Program-made: the position numbers and the translations under genes | Notes under the pieces: model-generated | Seen by the model: the letters and a program-made list of their open reading frames with translations, nothing else | Told to the model about the DNA's origin: nothing | Database searches by the model: none | NCBI RefSeq assembly: GCF_006476065.1 | Contig: NZ_ML636798.1 | Span: forward strand, 248,001-312,000 | Source: Cognatiluteimonas lumbrici | GTDB lineage: Bacteria; Pseudomonadota; Gammaproteobacteria; Xanthomonadales; Xanthomonadaceae | Length of the DNA: 64,000 nt | Direction: 5' to 3' | In this document: positions 18,685 to 30,924 of the stretch, one piece after another | Layout of the letters: each line of letters begins with the position of its first letter | Numbering within the stretch: the stretch's first letter is position 1

Positions 18685-20072
18685 GTGCTCGTCACCCGCA
18701 GCCTCGACCCGGGCAGCGACCTGCCCGCGCTGCAGCGGCTCGCGCCCGGCCGCTACCCGCTGCTGCTCGAGTCCTCCGCCGCGGGCACCGCGCAAGGCCG
18801 CTGGGACCTGTTGCTGGCGTCCACCGGCGAATCGCTCGAACTCGACCGCCACGGCACCCTCCGCCGCACCTCCCTTGTAGGAGCGGCGCTAGCGCCGCGA
18901 CCAACCACCAACGACTTCCTCGCCGCCCTCGACACCGACTGGCAGACCCTGCGGATCCCCCGCGAGGAACCGCGCTGGCCGTTCCGTGGCGGTTGGGCGC
19001 TGTTCCTCGCCTACGAGCTCGCGGCCCAGGTCGAACCGGTGCTGTCGTTGCCGCCGGCGCCCGGCGGGCTGCCGGTGGCGCGCGCCGTGCGTTGCCCGGC
19101 GGCGATCCTGCGCGACCGCGCCGGTGGCGACTGCGTCGCCGTGGCCGAGGCCGGCCACGAGGCCATGCTCGATGCGATCGAGGCCGACCTGCGCGCCGCG
19201 CGCGACCTGCCGCCGCCGGCCGCGTGGACGCCGCCCGCCACGGTCCGCGAGGACGATCCGGCGCGCTTCACCGACGGCGTGCGCCGGGTGCTGGACTACC
19301 TGGCCGCGGGCGATGTGTTCCAGGCCAACATCTCGCGCGCCTGGAAGGCACGCTTCGACGGCGCGGTCGAACCTGCCGCGCTGTTCGCGCGCCTGCGCGA
19401 GCACAACCCGGCGCCGTTCGCCGGGGTGTTCGCGGGCGAAGGCTGGGCGATCGCCAGCGCCTCTCCCGAACGCCTGGTCTCGGTGCGCGGGGAAGTGGTG
19501 GAGACGCGCCCGATCGCCGGCACCCGCGCGCGCTTCCCCGGCGACGACGATGCCGCGCGCATGCGCGAGCTGGTCGGCCACCCCAAGGAACGCGCCGAGC
19601 ATGTGATGCTGATCGACCTCGAGCGCAACGACCTCGGCCGCGTGTGCACGCCGGGCAGCGTCGAGGTGGACGAGCTGATGACGGTCGAGAGCTACGCCCA
19701 CGTCCACCACATCGTCAGCAACGTGCGCGGGCGCCTGCGCGCCGGCGCGACGCCCGGCGAGGTGGTGCGCGCGGTGTTCCCGGGCGGCACCATCACCGGC
19801 TGCCCCAAGGTGCGATGCATGCAGGTGATCGCCGAGCTCGAGGGGCAGGGCCGCGGCGCCTATACCGGCGCCTTCGGCTGGCTCAACCGCGACGGGGACC
19901 TCGACCTCAACATCCTGATCCGCAGCGCCGAACTCGAGCCCGGTGCGCCCGGCGGCAGCCTGCTGCGCTTCCGCACCGGGGCCGGCATCGTCGCCGACTC
20001 CGACCCGGAGCGCGAACTCGAGGAGACCCGCGCCAAGGCACGCGGCATGCTGCGCGCGCTGGGGGTGCCGGG

Positions 20073-20076
<4 letters not shown>
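18685..20076 (+). CDS. pabB: Aminodeoxychorismate synthase component I
   Basis: A 463-residue chorismate-binding enzyme that, with a PabA amidotransferase (not in this window), makes 4-amino-4-deoxychorismate for folate. The catalytic C-terminal half has FQANISRAWKA, RPIAGTRARFP, the KERAEHVMLIDLERNDLGRV block and GGTITGCPK. The PIAGT segment marks PabB/TrpE-type enzymes, and the pabC neighbour argues for PabB. The GTG start at 18685 is chosen for its fit after fabF. Codons at 18877-18902 coincide with a REP palindrome, read through as SLVGAALAPRP. The stop overlaps pabC (ATGA). Confidence 0.9.
18877..18902. repeat. REP element inside the pabB coding sequence
   Basis: GTAG head followed by the perfect palindromic stem GCGGCGCTAGCGCCGC and GACC. 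This is the same GTAGGA-stem type as the copy at 23989. It lies in frame within the poorly conserved N-terminal domain of PabB and contains no stop in that frame. Confidence 0.7.
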
Positions 20077-23632
<3,556 letters not shown>

Positions 23633-23633
<1 letters not shown>

Positions 23634-23992
23634 TGGTCAATGCAGCGGCAGCCGGTGGCGGCAAGGGCTTCCTGTCGCTGGCCCTGAAGGACAAGGCGCA
23701 CCTGCACCAGTCGTGGATGCCGTTCCTGCGCCAGGGCGGCGTGTTCGTGCCCACCAACCGCCGCTTCGCGCTCGGCGACGAGGTGTTCCTGGTGCTGACC
23801 CTGCCCGAGTCCAGCGAGCGCATCCCGGTGCCGGGCAAGGTCGCGTGGGTGACGCCGTTGGCCGCCCAGGGCGGGCGCGCGGCGGGCATCGGCGTGCAGT
23901 TCGCCGAGGGCGGAGAGAACGAGGCCCTGCGCGGGCGCATCGAGGCGCTGCTGGCCGGCTTCAACGCCGACAAGCCGACCCACACCATGTAG
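23633..23992 (+). CDS. pilZ: PilZ-domain type IV pilus regulator
   Basis: A 119-residue single PilZ domain beginning KGFLSLALKDKAHLHQSWMP and ending DKPTHTM, the form found in xanthomonads. It lacks the RxxxR and D/NxSxxG residues that bind cyclic di-GMP, as expected for the founding PilZ, which instead binds PilB and the EAL domain of FimX. A FimX-like gene is about 7 kb downstream. The ATG overlaps the holB stop (TGATG). The TAG stop is part of a REP element. Confidence 0.93.
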
Positions 23993-24014
23993 GACCGGCG
24001 CTGGCGCCGCGACC
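23989..24014. repeat. REP element overlapping the pilZ stop codon
   Basis: GTAGGA head plus the stem CGGCGCTGGCGCCG, then CGACC. The GTAG head supplies the TAG stop of pilZ. One stem pair differs from the copy at 18877 (CTAG versus CTGG loop). Confidence 0.65.
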
Positions 24015-24028
24015 TCCCCCGGAAAGCA

Positions 24029-24055
24029 AAAGGCCCGGTCGGTGACCGGGCCTTT
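24029..24055. terminator. Bidirectional intrinsic terminator between pilZ and tRNA-Ala
   Basis: AAAGGCCCGGTC, loop GGT, GACCGGGCCTTT: a perfect 12-pair stem. On the minus strand it is followed by TTTTGCTTT, so it should end the tRNA-Ala transcript. On the plus strand the CCTTT tail gives a weaker end for the pabB-pilZ operon. Confidence 0.85.
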
Positions 24056-24063
24056 CACGTTGG

Positions 24064-24139
<76 letters not shown>

Positions 24140-24189
24140 ACGTGAAGCCGCGCATTATACGGGGCCGACTTGCGCGCCGCCAGCGGTTT

Positions 24190-25281
24190 TCACTCCGGCA
24201 GCAATGGCGCCAACCGCGGCTCCAGCAGCCGCCGGCGCCAGCCCGCGAGCGCACCGGGCCAGCGTGCGTCGCCGCGCGCGCGCCGGTCGAGCAGGGCCTG
24301 CAGCCAGCGCTTCGAGGCCAGCACGCCCTCGGGCAGCCCGTGCTCGGCCGCGAGCGTGGACACCGCGTCCTGCAGGCTGCGCAGGAGCGCCTTGTCGCGC
24401 TCGCCGCTGCGCACTTCCGGCGCCTCGGCCTCGTCCGGCAGCGGCGCCTGCAGGGCCGCCCAGATCGCGTCGCCCAGGTTGCGCGGCGCCTTGGGCGTGG
24501 CTTCGAGCTGGCGCTGCAGCCCGGCACGGTCCGCGGGCGGGTTCCGGGCCAGGCTCGCCGCCAGTTCGTTGTCCAGGATCCAACCGCGCGGGCGGTCGTG
24601 GTCGCGGGCGTAGGCGTCGCGCCAGCGCAGCAGCCGCAGCAGTCGCCGCTGCCCTTCGGCATCCATGAACTGCGCCGCGCGCATGCCCAGGTGCGGCCAG
24701 CGGTCGAGCGCGTCGTCGCGCGCGCCGGCGACCATGCGCGCGCAGTCCTCGGCCAGCCACTCGAGCCGGTCGAGCTCGCGCAGGCGCCGCTCCAGGTCGG
24801 CGTGCAGCGCGTCGAGGTGGAGCACGTCGTCGGCCGCGTACTCGAGCTGGGAGGACGACAACGGCCGGCGCAGCCAGTCCGAGCGGGTCTCGCCCTTCGG
24901 CAGCGTGCTTCCGGTGGTGTCCAGCACCAGCCGCTGGTAGCCGATGCCCGCGCCGACCCCGGCCAGCGCCGCCGCCACCTGGGTGTCGAACAGCGGCGCC
25001 GGGACCACGCCGCAGCCGCGCTTGAGCGCGACCAGGTCCTCGCTGGCGCTGTGCATCACCTTGAGGACTGCCGGGTCGGCGAGCAGCGGCGCCAGCGCTT
25101 CGCCGATCCCGGGTGCCAGCGGGTCGGCGAGCAGGATGTCGTCGCCGACCGCGAGCTGGACCAGCGCCAGCCGCGGCCACCAGGTGCGCTCGCGCACGAA
25201 TTCGGTGTCCATACCCACCCGTGGCGGCGCATCGGCCAGGCGCGCGGACAGTTCCTTGGGGTCTTCGATCCAGAGATTCAC
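24190..25281 (-). CDS. rnd: Ribonuclease D
   Basis: A 363-residue 3'-5' exoribonuclease of the DEDDy class: exo I VGMDTEFVRERTWWP, exo II with KVMHSASEDLVALKRGC and FDTQVAAAL, exo III QLEYAADDVLHLDALH. HRDC-like domains follow. It trims tRNA and other structured RNA 3' ends. The GTG start at 25281 gives VNLWIEDP, the usual N terminus. It lies 50 bases downstream of tRNA-Ala on the same strand's far side and is divergent from the SUMF1-like gene. Confidence 0.94.
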   Translation of the reverse strand: MNLWIEDPKELSARLADAPPRVGMDTEFVRERTWWPRLALVQLAVGDDILLADPLAPGIGEALAPLLADPAVLKVMHSASEDLVALKRGCGVVPAPLFDTQVAAALAGVGAGIGYQRLVLDTTGSTLPKGETRSDWLRRPLSSSQLEYAADDVLHLDALHADLERRLRELDRLEWLAEDCARMVAGARDDALDRWPHLGMRAAQFMDAEGQRRLLRLLRWRDAYARDHDRPRGWILDNELAASLARNPPADRAGLQRQLEATPKAPRNLGDAIWAALQAPLPDEAEAPEVRSGERDKALLRSLQDAVSTLAAEHGLPEGVLASKRWLQALLDRRARGDARWPGALAGWRRRLLEPRLAPLLPE

Positions 25282-25332
25282 CCGCCAAGCGTAACGTACC
25301 GCCACCCGCGCCAACCTGTTAGCTTTCCGGCT

Positions 25333-27174
25333 GTGCGCCTTGCCCGGATCGCCCTCTTCGCCATGCTGGTCGTGCTCGCGGTGGCCGCGTGCCGGCGCGA
25401 CGCCGACGGCGACCGCCAGGCCGACGCCGGCGACGGCGGGCGGGTCGAGGTGTCCGGCGACGACCGCCTGGCACGCACGCTCACCTGGGAAGTGCCCGAG
25501 GTGGAGATCGCGCCGGATGCGCTGGCGGACGCGCGCGAGCGTGCCGCCGCGGCGCTGGCCGAAGGCCGCCTGCACGAAGGCGCGGACGCGGCGATCCCGC
25601 TCTACCTCGAGATCCTCGAGGCGGCCCCCGGCGATCCCGAGGCGACCCGCGGGCTGGCCGCCGCGGTGGTCGCGCTCCTCGCGGAAGGCGACGCTGCGCT
25701 GCGCGACGCGGGCGATTCCGCCGACGCGCTGCGCCACGCGCACGTGGTCGCCGCCGTCGCGCGGGTCGCCGCGCCCGGCAACGAGGCGGTGCGCGCCTAC
25801 CTGGCGCGGGTGGACCGCGCCGACCGGCTGTGGGACCTCAATGCCGGCGCCGAAGCCGACATCCGCGCCGGCAACCTCGGCGAATCCGGCGGCGGTGCGC
25901 TGGCCAGGCTGCACGAGGCGCTGCGCATCCAGCCGGGGCAGCCGCGCGCGCTGCAGGGGCTGGCCGCGGTCGAGAGCGGGCTGATCCGGCGCGCCGAGGA
26001 AGCGGCCGCGCGCAGCGATTTCGACAACGCCGCCGCGTGGCTGGAGCTCGCCGACGGCGTGCGCCCCGGCGACGCCACCATCGTCGACGCGCGCGAGCGC
26101 ATCGCCGCGGTGCGCCGGGCGCGCGTCGCGGACTTGCGCGACCAGGGGCTGAGGGCGCTGCAGGGCCGCGACCGCGACGCGGCGCTGGATACCGCGCGTG
26201 CGCGCCTGGACGAGCTGCTGCGCATCGCCGAGCCCGGAAGCCCGGCGGCGGCCGAACTGCGCACGCGCATCGACCTGGTCACGCACTACGGCTGGTTCCA
26301 TCCCGGCCAGGCCTTCACCGACGCGATCGGCGCAGGCGGCCGTGGTCCGGAAATGGTGGTGGTGCCGCACGGCGCCTTCCGCATGGGCGCGGCCGACGAC
26401 GAGGACGGCGCCAGCGATAGCGAGCGTCCGGCGCACTACATCCGCTTCGCGCGCGGCTTCGCGATGTCGCGTACCGAGGTCACGGTCGACCAGTTCCGGC
26501 GCTTCATCACCGCCACCGGGCATCGCACGACCGCCGAGCGCCGCGGGCACTCGATGGTCTACGAGCCGCGCAACGGCAACTTCGTGCGCCGCAACGGGGT
26601 GGACTGGCGCCACGGCTACGACGGCAGGGTCGCGAGCGGCGACATGCCGGTGCTGCACGTCAGCGCGCGCGACGCCGACGCCTACGCCGAATGGCTGAGC
26701 AAGCGCAGCGGCCGCCGCTACCGGCTGCCGAGCGAGGCGGAGTTCGAGTACGCGCTGCGCGCGGGCAGCCAGGCGCGTTTCCCCTGGGGCGACGGCGCGC
26801 CGCCGCCGCGCGCCGGGAACTTCACCGGCGAGCACGACCGCGGCCCCGGCGGCCGCCGCTGGAACAATGCCTTCATGGACTACGGCGACGGCCACTGGGG
26901 CCCCGCGCCGGTGGCCAGCTTCGAGGCCAATGCATACGGTCTTCACGATGTCGCAGGCAACGTCAGCGAGTGGGTGGCGGACTGCTGGCACGATGGCTAC
27001 CGCCGCGCGCCCGCGGACGGCGGCGCCTGGGTCAACCCGGGCTGCCGCACGCGGGTGATGCGCGGCGGCGCCTGGGCCAGCGCCCCGGCGCAGACGCGCT
27101 CGGCGTGGCGCGCGCCGGCGGACGCCGACACCACCAACGCACGGCTCGGCTTCCGGGTGGTGCGCGACCTCTAG
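25333..27174 (+). CDS. SUMF1/formylglycine-generating-enzyme-like lipoprotein with helical repeats
   Basis: A 613-residue protein. The signal peptide ends in a lipobox (LAVAAC, about Cys20), so it should be membrane-anchored in the periplasm. Residues 70-320 are helical and TPR-like (Ala-rich repeats such as LYLEILEAAPGDPEATRGLA). Residues from about 335 form a SUMF1/FGE-sulfatase domain: FRMGAADDEDGASDSERPAH, EVTVDQFRRFI, YRLPSEAEFEYALR, and RGGAWASAPAQTRSAWR with GFRVV. The catalytic cysteines of true formylglycine-generating enzymes are not in the RGGAW segment. It is therefore more likely a binding or EgtB/PvdO-like protein. No sulfatase is nearby. Start GTG. Confidence 0.8.
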   Translation: MRLARIALFAMLVVLAVAACRRDADGDRQADAGDGGRVEVSGDDRLARTLTWEVPEVEIAPDALADARERAAAALAEGRLHEGADAAIPLYLEILEAAPGDPEATRGLAAAVVALLAEGDAALRDAGDSADALRHAHVVAAVARVAAPGNEAVRAYLARVDRADRLWDLNAGAEADIRAGNLGESGGGALARLHEALRIQPGQPRALQGLAAVESGLIRRAEEAAARSDFDNAAAWLELADGVRPGDATIVDARERIAAVRRARVADLRDQGLRALQGRDRDAALDTARARLDELLRIAEPGSPAAAELRTRIDLVTHYGWFHPGQAFTDAIGAGGRGPEMVVVPHGAFRMGAADDEDGASDSERPAHYIRFARGFAMSRTEVTVDQFRRFITATGHRTTAERRGHSMVYEPRNGNFVRRNGVDWRHGYDGRVASGDMPVLHVSARDADAYAEWLSKRSGRRYRLPSEAEFEYALRAGSQARFPWGDGAPPPRAGNFTGEHDRGPGGRRWNNAFMDYGDGHWGPAPVASFEANAYGLHDVAGNVSEWVADCWHDGYRRAPADGGAWVNPGCRTRVMRGGAWASAPAQTRSAWRAPADADTTNARLGFRVVRDL

Positions 27175-27199
27175 CCCCGGATCGGACAAGGAGCGGCGC

Positions 27200-28111
27200 A
27201 TGCGACAGGATCCCCTCGGCAACGGACAGCAGGGCCCCCGGCGCCGGCGCGGCGGCGGGCTGCGCTGGTGGGTGCTGATCCTGTTCGCCGGCTACGCGGC
27301 CTGGTACTGGTTCTCCAACCGCAGCACCGATCCGTACACCGGCGAGACCGTGCTGATCGACGAGAGCATCACCCCGCAGGACGAGAAGGCCCTCGGCCTG
27401 CAGGCGTTCCGGGAGATCCTGGCGCAGGAGCCGCCGCTGGACGACAACGCCGAGATCTCGCGCCAGGTGTCGGAGATCGCGCAGCGCCTGATCGCCAAGG
27501 TGCCCGAGGTCGAGGACGCGCTGGCGGCGGAGCACGGCATGACCTCGCCGCACATCGAACGGCACTTCGAATGGGACGTGGCGGTGATCCCGTCCGAGCA
27601 GGCCAATGCGTTCTGCCTGCCCGGCGGCAAGATGGCCGTGTACACGGGGCTGGTGCCGGTGGCGCAGAACGCCGACGCGATGGCGGTGGTGATGGGCCAC
27701 GAGATCTCGCATGCGCTCCTGCGCCACGGCGCGCAACGCATGACCGAGCAGCGCCTGGCCCAGATCGGGCAGATGGCCGGCGCCGTGAGCGGCATGGACG
27801 CGCAGCAGATGCAGGCGGTGATGGCGGTCTACGGTTACGGCCGCGCGCTGCCGTACGCGCGCAAGCAGGAAACCCAGGCCGACGAGATGGGGCTGATGCT
27901 GGCCGCGGCCGCATGCTTCGATCCGAACGAGGCGATCCCGCTGTGGCAGCGCATGGAAGCGGCCTCGGGCGGCAGCAGCCAGCCGGAATACGCGTCGACC
28001 CACCCCGACCCGGGGACGCGCATCGAACGCTTGCAGGCGCTCATGCCCAAGGCGCTGGAGTACCGCGACCGCTTCTGCGAGGCTTCCGGGACGACGGCTC
28101 CGGCGATGTAG
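27200..28111 (+). CDS. M48-family zinc metalloprotease
   Basis: A 303-residue protein: a basic Gly-rich start, one transmembrane helix (about 22-37), then an M48 domain with zinc site HEISH (167-171) and the third ligand in ETQADEMG. A conserved Asn-Ala-Phe segment (SEQANAFCLPGGKMAVYTG) precedes it. It resembles LoiP/YcaL-type envelope proteases that clear misassembled membrane proteins. AAGGAG precedes the ATG. It is 25 bases downstream of the SUMF1-like gene and may be cotranscribed with it. Confidence 0.92.
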   Translation: MRQDPLGNGQQGPRRRRGGGLRWWVLILFAGYAAWYWFSNRSTDPYTGETVLIDESITPQDEKALGLQAFREILAQEPPLDDNAEISRQVSEIAQRLIAKVPEVEDALAAEHGMTSPHIERHFEWDVAVIPSEQANAFCLPGGKMAVYTGLVPVAQNADAMAVVMGHEISHALLRHGAQRMTEQRLAQIGQMAGAVSGMDAQQMQAVMAVYGYGRALPYARKQETQADEMGLMLAAAACFDPNEAIPLWQRMEAASGGSSQPEYASTHPDPGTRIERLQALMPKALEYRDRFCEASGTTAPAM

Positions 28112-28136
28112 CGCGCCGCCGGCGCTGCCGCGGTGC

Positions 28137-28598
28137 TCAGCGCACGCGCGCGGTGCCGCGGCCCAGGCCGCCGAGCAGGCCCTGCTGGAACTCGTTCCAC
28201 TGCTCCAGGTTGCGCTCGGTGAGCTGGTTCATCATCGCCCAGGGTTGCTGGGCGCCGCCCGCGCCAGCGTCCTCGCGCAGTTGCCGCTCCTGCGCGAGGA
28301 ACTGCTGCATGCAATGCTCGAGGTAACTGCCGACGCATCCCTGCAGGCTGTCGCCGTAGAGCCGGATGATGCCGGCGAGGGTGGCGGTGGAGAGCACGGG
28401 TTCGCCGGCCTGCTCGTGTTCGGCGATGATCTGCAGCATCACGCAGCGGGTGAGGTCCTCGCCGCTGCGCGCGTCGCGCACTTCGAACGCCTCTCCGTCG
28501 ACGACGAGCTGGCGGACATCCTCGATGGTGATGTAACTCGAGATCTCCGTGTCGTACAGGCGGCGGTTCGGATACTTCTTGATGACGCGGACGCTCAT
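28137..28598 (-). CDS. phaR: Polyhydroxyalkanoate synthesis regulator PhaR-like
   Basis: 153 residues with the PhaR DNA-binding N domain ([28 protein letters not shown]) and the PHB accumulation regulatory domain ([10 protein letters not shown]-like: [21 protein letters not shown]). The tail is Gln-rich. PhaR represses phasin genes and binds PHA granules. No PHA synthase or phasin gene lies in the window, so the target is unknown here. Confidence 0.88.
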   Translation of the reverse strand: MSVRVIKKYPNRRLYDTEISSYITIEDVRQLVVDGEAFEVRDARSGEDLTRCVMLQIIAEHEQAGEPVLSTATLAGIIRLYGDSLQGCVGSYLEHCMQQFLAQERQLREDAGAGGAQQPWAMMNQLTERNLEQWNEFQQGLLGGLGRGTARVR

Positions 28599-28684
28599 GC
28601 GCTATCCCCCGTGCTGTGCCCCGAGCATGGCGCAGTGCAGCAGCGCTTGCAAGCAGGCGGTGCCCGTGGCGCGAGTGCCGCAAG

Positions 28685-29602
28685 TCATGGATCGACACCG
28701 GGGGTGGGCATGGCGTTCATGCGCGGGATGGCCGCCGGGTCGAAATGCGCGCGTGCCAGCCGCAGCGCCGCGTCCACCGCGCCGGCGCCGTCCAGCGCGC
28801 GCGGCGGCTGGCCCAGCAGGCGCCATGCCGCGCGCAGCGCCGGCAACGGGTCGGCGGGATCCACTGGCGTGCCGGCCAGCGACTTCGACAGCTTGCGCCC
28901 GTCGTCGTCGAGCACCAGCGGCAGGTGGGCGTAGCGCGGTTCGGGCAGGCCGAGCGCGCGCTGCAGGAGGATCTGTCGCGGGGTCGAGTCGAGCAGGTCG
29001 GCGCCGCGCACCACGTCGGTGATCCCCTGCTCGGCGTCGTCCACCACCACCGCGAGCTGGTATGCCCAGGGTCCGTCGGCGCGGCGCACCACGAAGTCGC
29101 CGACCGCCGCGGCGACGTCCTGCCCGAAACGGCCCTGGATGGCGTCGTCGAAGGCGACGCGGCTGCCGGGCGGCACCCGGAAGCGCACCGCGGGGCCCTC
29201 GCGGCGCGCCCCGGGGACGCAGGCCCGGTGGATGCCCCCGGCGTCGGCGAGGTCGGCGCGGCTGCAGTGGCAGTCGAAGGCATGCCCGCGCCCGCGCAGG
29301 CGTTCGAGCGCGGCCCGGTAGGCATCGCCGCGGGTGGACTGCCACAGCACCGGGGCATCGGATTCGAGCCCGAAGGCGGCGAGCGCGCGCAGTTGCGCGT
29401 CCGCGGCGCCGGGGATCTCGCGCGGCGGGTCCAGGTCCTCCATCCGTACCAGCCACTCGCCGCGGTGGTGGCGGGCGAGCAGCCAGCTGCCGAGCGCCGC
29501 CAGCAGCGAGCCCAGGTGCAGGGGCCCGGTCGGCGAGGGCGCGAAGCGGCCGCGGTAGCCGGGGTGGGTGGGTGTCGGGGCCTTGGTCATGTGGACTTGC
29601 AT
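28685..29602 (-). CDS. gluQRS: Glutamyl-Q tRNA(Asp) synthetase
   Basis: A 305-residue truncated glutamyl-tRNA synthetase paralogue that glutamylates queuosine-34 of tRNA-Asp. It has the class I HIGH-type motif [22 protein letters not shown], a zinc site with Cys pair ([10 protein letters not shown]) and later Cys (HRACVPG), and the KMSKS motif as KLSKSLAG. It lacks an anticodon-binding domain, as the family does. ATG 29602 is taken; ATG 29590 (MTKAPT) is equally possible. It is divergent from htpX. Confidence 0.92.
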   Translation of the reverse strand: MQVHMTKAPTPTHPGYRGRFAPSPTGPLHLGSLLAALGSWLLARHHRGEWLVRMEDLDPPREIPGAADAQLRALAAFGLESDAPVLWQSTRGDAYRAALERLRGRGHAFDCHCSRADLADAGGIHRACVPGARREGPAVRFRVPPGSRVAFDDAIQGRFGQDVAAAVGDFVVRRADGPWAYQLAVVVDDAEQGITDVVRGADLLDSTPRQILLQRALGLPEPRYAHLPLVLDDDGRKLSKSLAGTPVDPADPLPALRAAWRLLGQPPRALDGAGAVDAALRLARAHFDPAAIPRMNAMPTPGVDP

Positions 29603-29668
29603 TCAGCGCGCGGCAGCCACACTTCCCGGGTGGAGCCGCGCCGTCGCGCGGCGTGCTGGAAGCATTGC

Positions 29669-30544
29669 ATGTTCAAGCGGGTCGCATTGTTCGTCGCCAC
29701 CAACCTCGCGGTGCTGGTCCTGGTCAGCGTGGTGATGGCCGTCCTCGGCGTCAATCCCCAGGACTTCACCGGGCTGCTGGTGATGGCCGGACTGTTCGGC
29801 TTCGGCGGCGCGTTCGTGTCGCTGCTGATGTCGAAGTGGATCGCCAAGCGCAGCACCGGCGCGCACGTGATCGACACGCCGCGCAACGAGGCCGAGCAGT
29901 GGCTGCTGGCCACGGTCCGGCGGCAGGCCGAGCGCGCCGGCATCGGCATGCCGGAGGTGGCCATCTACGACGCGCCGGAGATCAACGCCTTCGCCACCGG
30001 TGCCAACCGCAACAATGCGCTGGTGGCGGTATCCACCGGCCTGCTGCGGGCGATGGACCGCGACCAGGCCGAGGCGGTGCTGGCGCACGAGGTCAGCCAC
30101 GTGGCCAACGGCGACATGGTGACCATGGCGCTGCTGCAGGGCGTGCTGAACACCTTCGTGATCGTGCTGGCGCGGGTGGTCGGCCGGGTGGTGGACGGCT
30201 ACCTGAGCGGCGGCCGCGACAACGGCGGCGGTGGCATCGGCTATTTCGCGGTGGTGATCGTGCTGGACCTGGTGTTCGGGCTGCTGGCGAGCATCATTGT
30301 GATGTGGTTCTCGCGCCGCCGCGAGTTCCGGGCGGACGCGGGCGGCGCTTCGCTTGCCGGTCGCGGCAAGATGATCTCGGCGCTGCAGGCGCTGCAGCGC
30401 AACCAGGGCGTCAACACGCTGCCGAAGGCGGTGCAGGCGTTCGGGATCTCGGGCGGGATCGGGCACGGGCTGCGGCGCCTCTTCATGTCGCATCCGCCGC
30501 TTGAAGAGCGCATAGAAGCACTGCAGAAGTCTGTGGTCGCGTAG
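29669..30544 (+). CDS. htpX: Membrane-bound zinc metalloprotease HtpX
   Basis: A 291-residue M48B protease. Two N-terminal transmembrane helices (about 5-25 and 33-54), the zinc site HEVSH (140-144), two more helices (about 155-175 and 195-215), and the ligand/active region [12 protein letters not shown]. The C-terminal [15 protein letters not shown] matches the family. It degrades damaged inner-membrane proteins. It ends immediately before a 380-base gene-free region rich in inverted repeats. Confidence 0.96.
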   Translation: MFKRVALFVATNLAVLVLVSVVMAVLGVNPQDFTGLLVMAGLFGFGGAFVSLLMSKWIAKRSTGAHVIDTPRNEAEQWLLATVRRQAERAGIGMPEVAIYDAPEINAFATGANRNNALVAVSTGLLRAMDRDQAEAVLAHEVSHVANGDMVTMALLQGVLNTFVIVLARVVGRVVDGYLSGGRDNGGGGIGYFAVVIVLDLVFGLLASIIVMWFSRRREFRADAGGASLAGRGKMISALQALQRNQGVNTLPKAVQAFGISGGIGHGLRRLFMSHPPLEERIEALQKSVVA

Positions 30545-30569
30545 GTCAAGCGCGGGGTTGTACGTTTGA

Positions 30570-30628
30570 GTCAGGGGGTGGAGGGCGCGCACGGCGCAGG
30601 GCCGTGCACACCCTCCACCCCCATTGAC
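30570..30628 (+). other. Long hairpin 1 in the htpX-fimX gap
   Basis: GTCA and GGGGGTGGAGGG at 30570-30585 pair with CCCTCCACCCCC at 30611-30622 and TGAC at 30625-30628. Inside, GCACGGC (30589-30595) pairs with GCCGTGC (30601-30607). This makes one long, nearly continuous stem starting 26 bases after the htpX stop. It lacks a T-run. It could end or protect the htpX mRNA, but it is longer than a normal terminator stem. Confidence 0.55.
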
Positions 30629-30662
30629 ACGGCGCCTGCGCTTGGTCTGGCTCCGGCTTCGG

Positions 30663-30803
30663 GGGGAACAAGCTCACGACCTCGGGGCGCCGGCGGCGCT
30701 GCTGGATCCAGGCGCGAATGCGGCATGGTGTTTTTCACCATGTCGGGAAAGAGTGCGTTGGGGCAGGACGCGTCGCGTGTGCGAGGTCGTGAGCTTGTTC
30801 CCC
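30663..30803. repeat. 22-base perfect inverted repeat, 97-base core
   Basis: The left arm (30663-30684) begins GGGGAACAAGCTCACGAC and the right arm (30782-30803) is its exact complement, ending TCGTGAGCTTGTTCCCC. In the core is a hairpin CATGGTG, loop TTTTT, CACCATG (30724-30742). A 63-codon minus-strand frame (30674-30865) crosses it but shows no recognisable domain. The layout resembles a small non-autonomous mobile element or a folded non-coding RNA; I cannot tell which. Confidence 0.55.
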
Positions 30804-30847
30804 ACTCCCCCCAGACACGGAGCCGCCCGCGAAAGGGTCAGTGGGTC

Positions 30848-30882
30848 GGGGTGTGTGCCCGCCAAAGGCGGGTGCGCGCCCC
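30848..30882 (+). other. RNA-favouring 16-pair hairpin
   Basis: GGGGTGTGTGCCCGCC, loop AAA, GGCGGGTGCGCGCCCC. Every position pairs if read as plus-strand RNA, with four G-U wobbles in the TGTGTG/TGCGCG part. On the minus strand those four would be A-C mismatches. It is framed by GGGTCAGTG (30835-30843) and CACTGACCC (30900-30908), a further nine-pair outer stem. This strand asymmetry favours transcription as plus-strand RNA. Confidence 0.5.
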
Positions 30883-30924
30883 GGCCCTCCCTCCAATCGC
30901 ACTGACCCGGCTACGCAACCCCGA

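Noticed and set aside
24190-27222. A 1010-residue minus-strand frame upstream of rnd
   Set aside because: The RNase D signature begins at the GTG at 25281. The upstream portion is antisense to the SUMF1-like gene.
28105-28140. A possible degenerate REP after the M48 protease (GTAGCGCGCCGCCGGCGC)
   Set aside because: It lacks the GGAGC head and a clean stem; the similarity is within what GC-rich sequence gives by chance.
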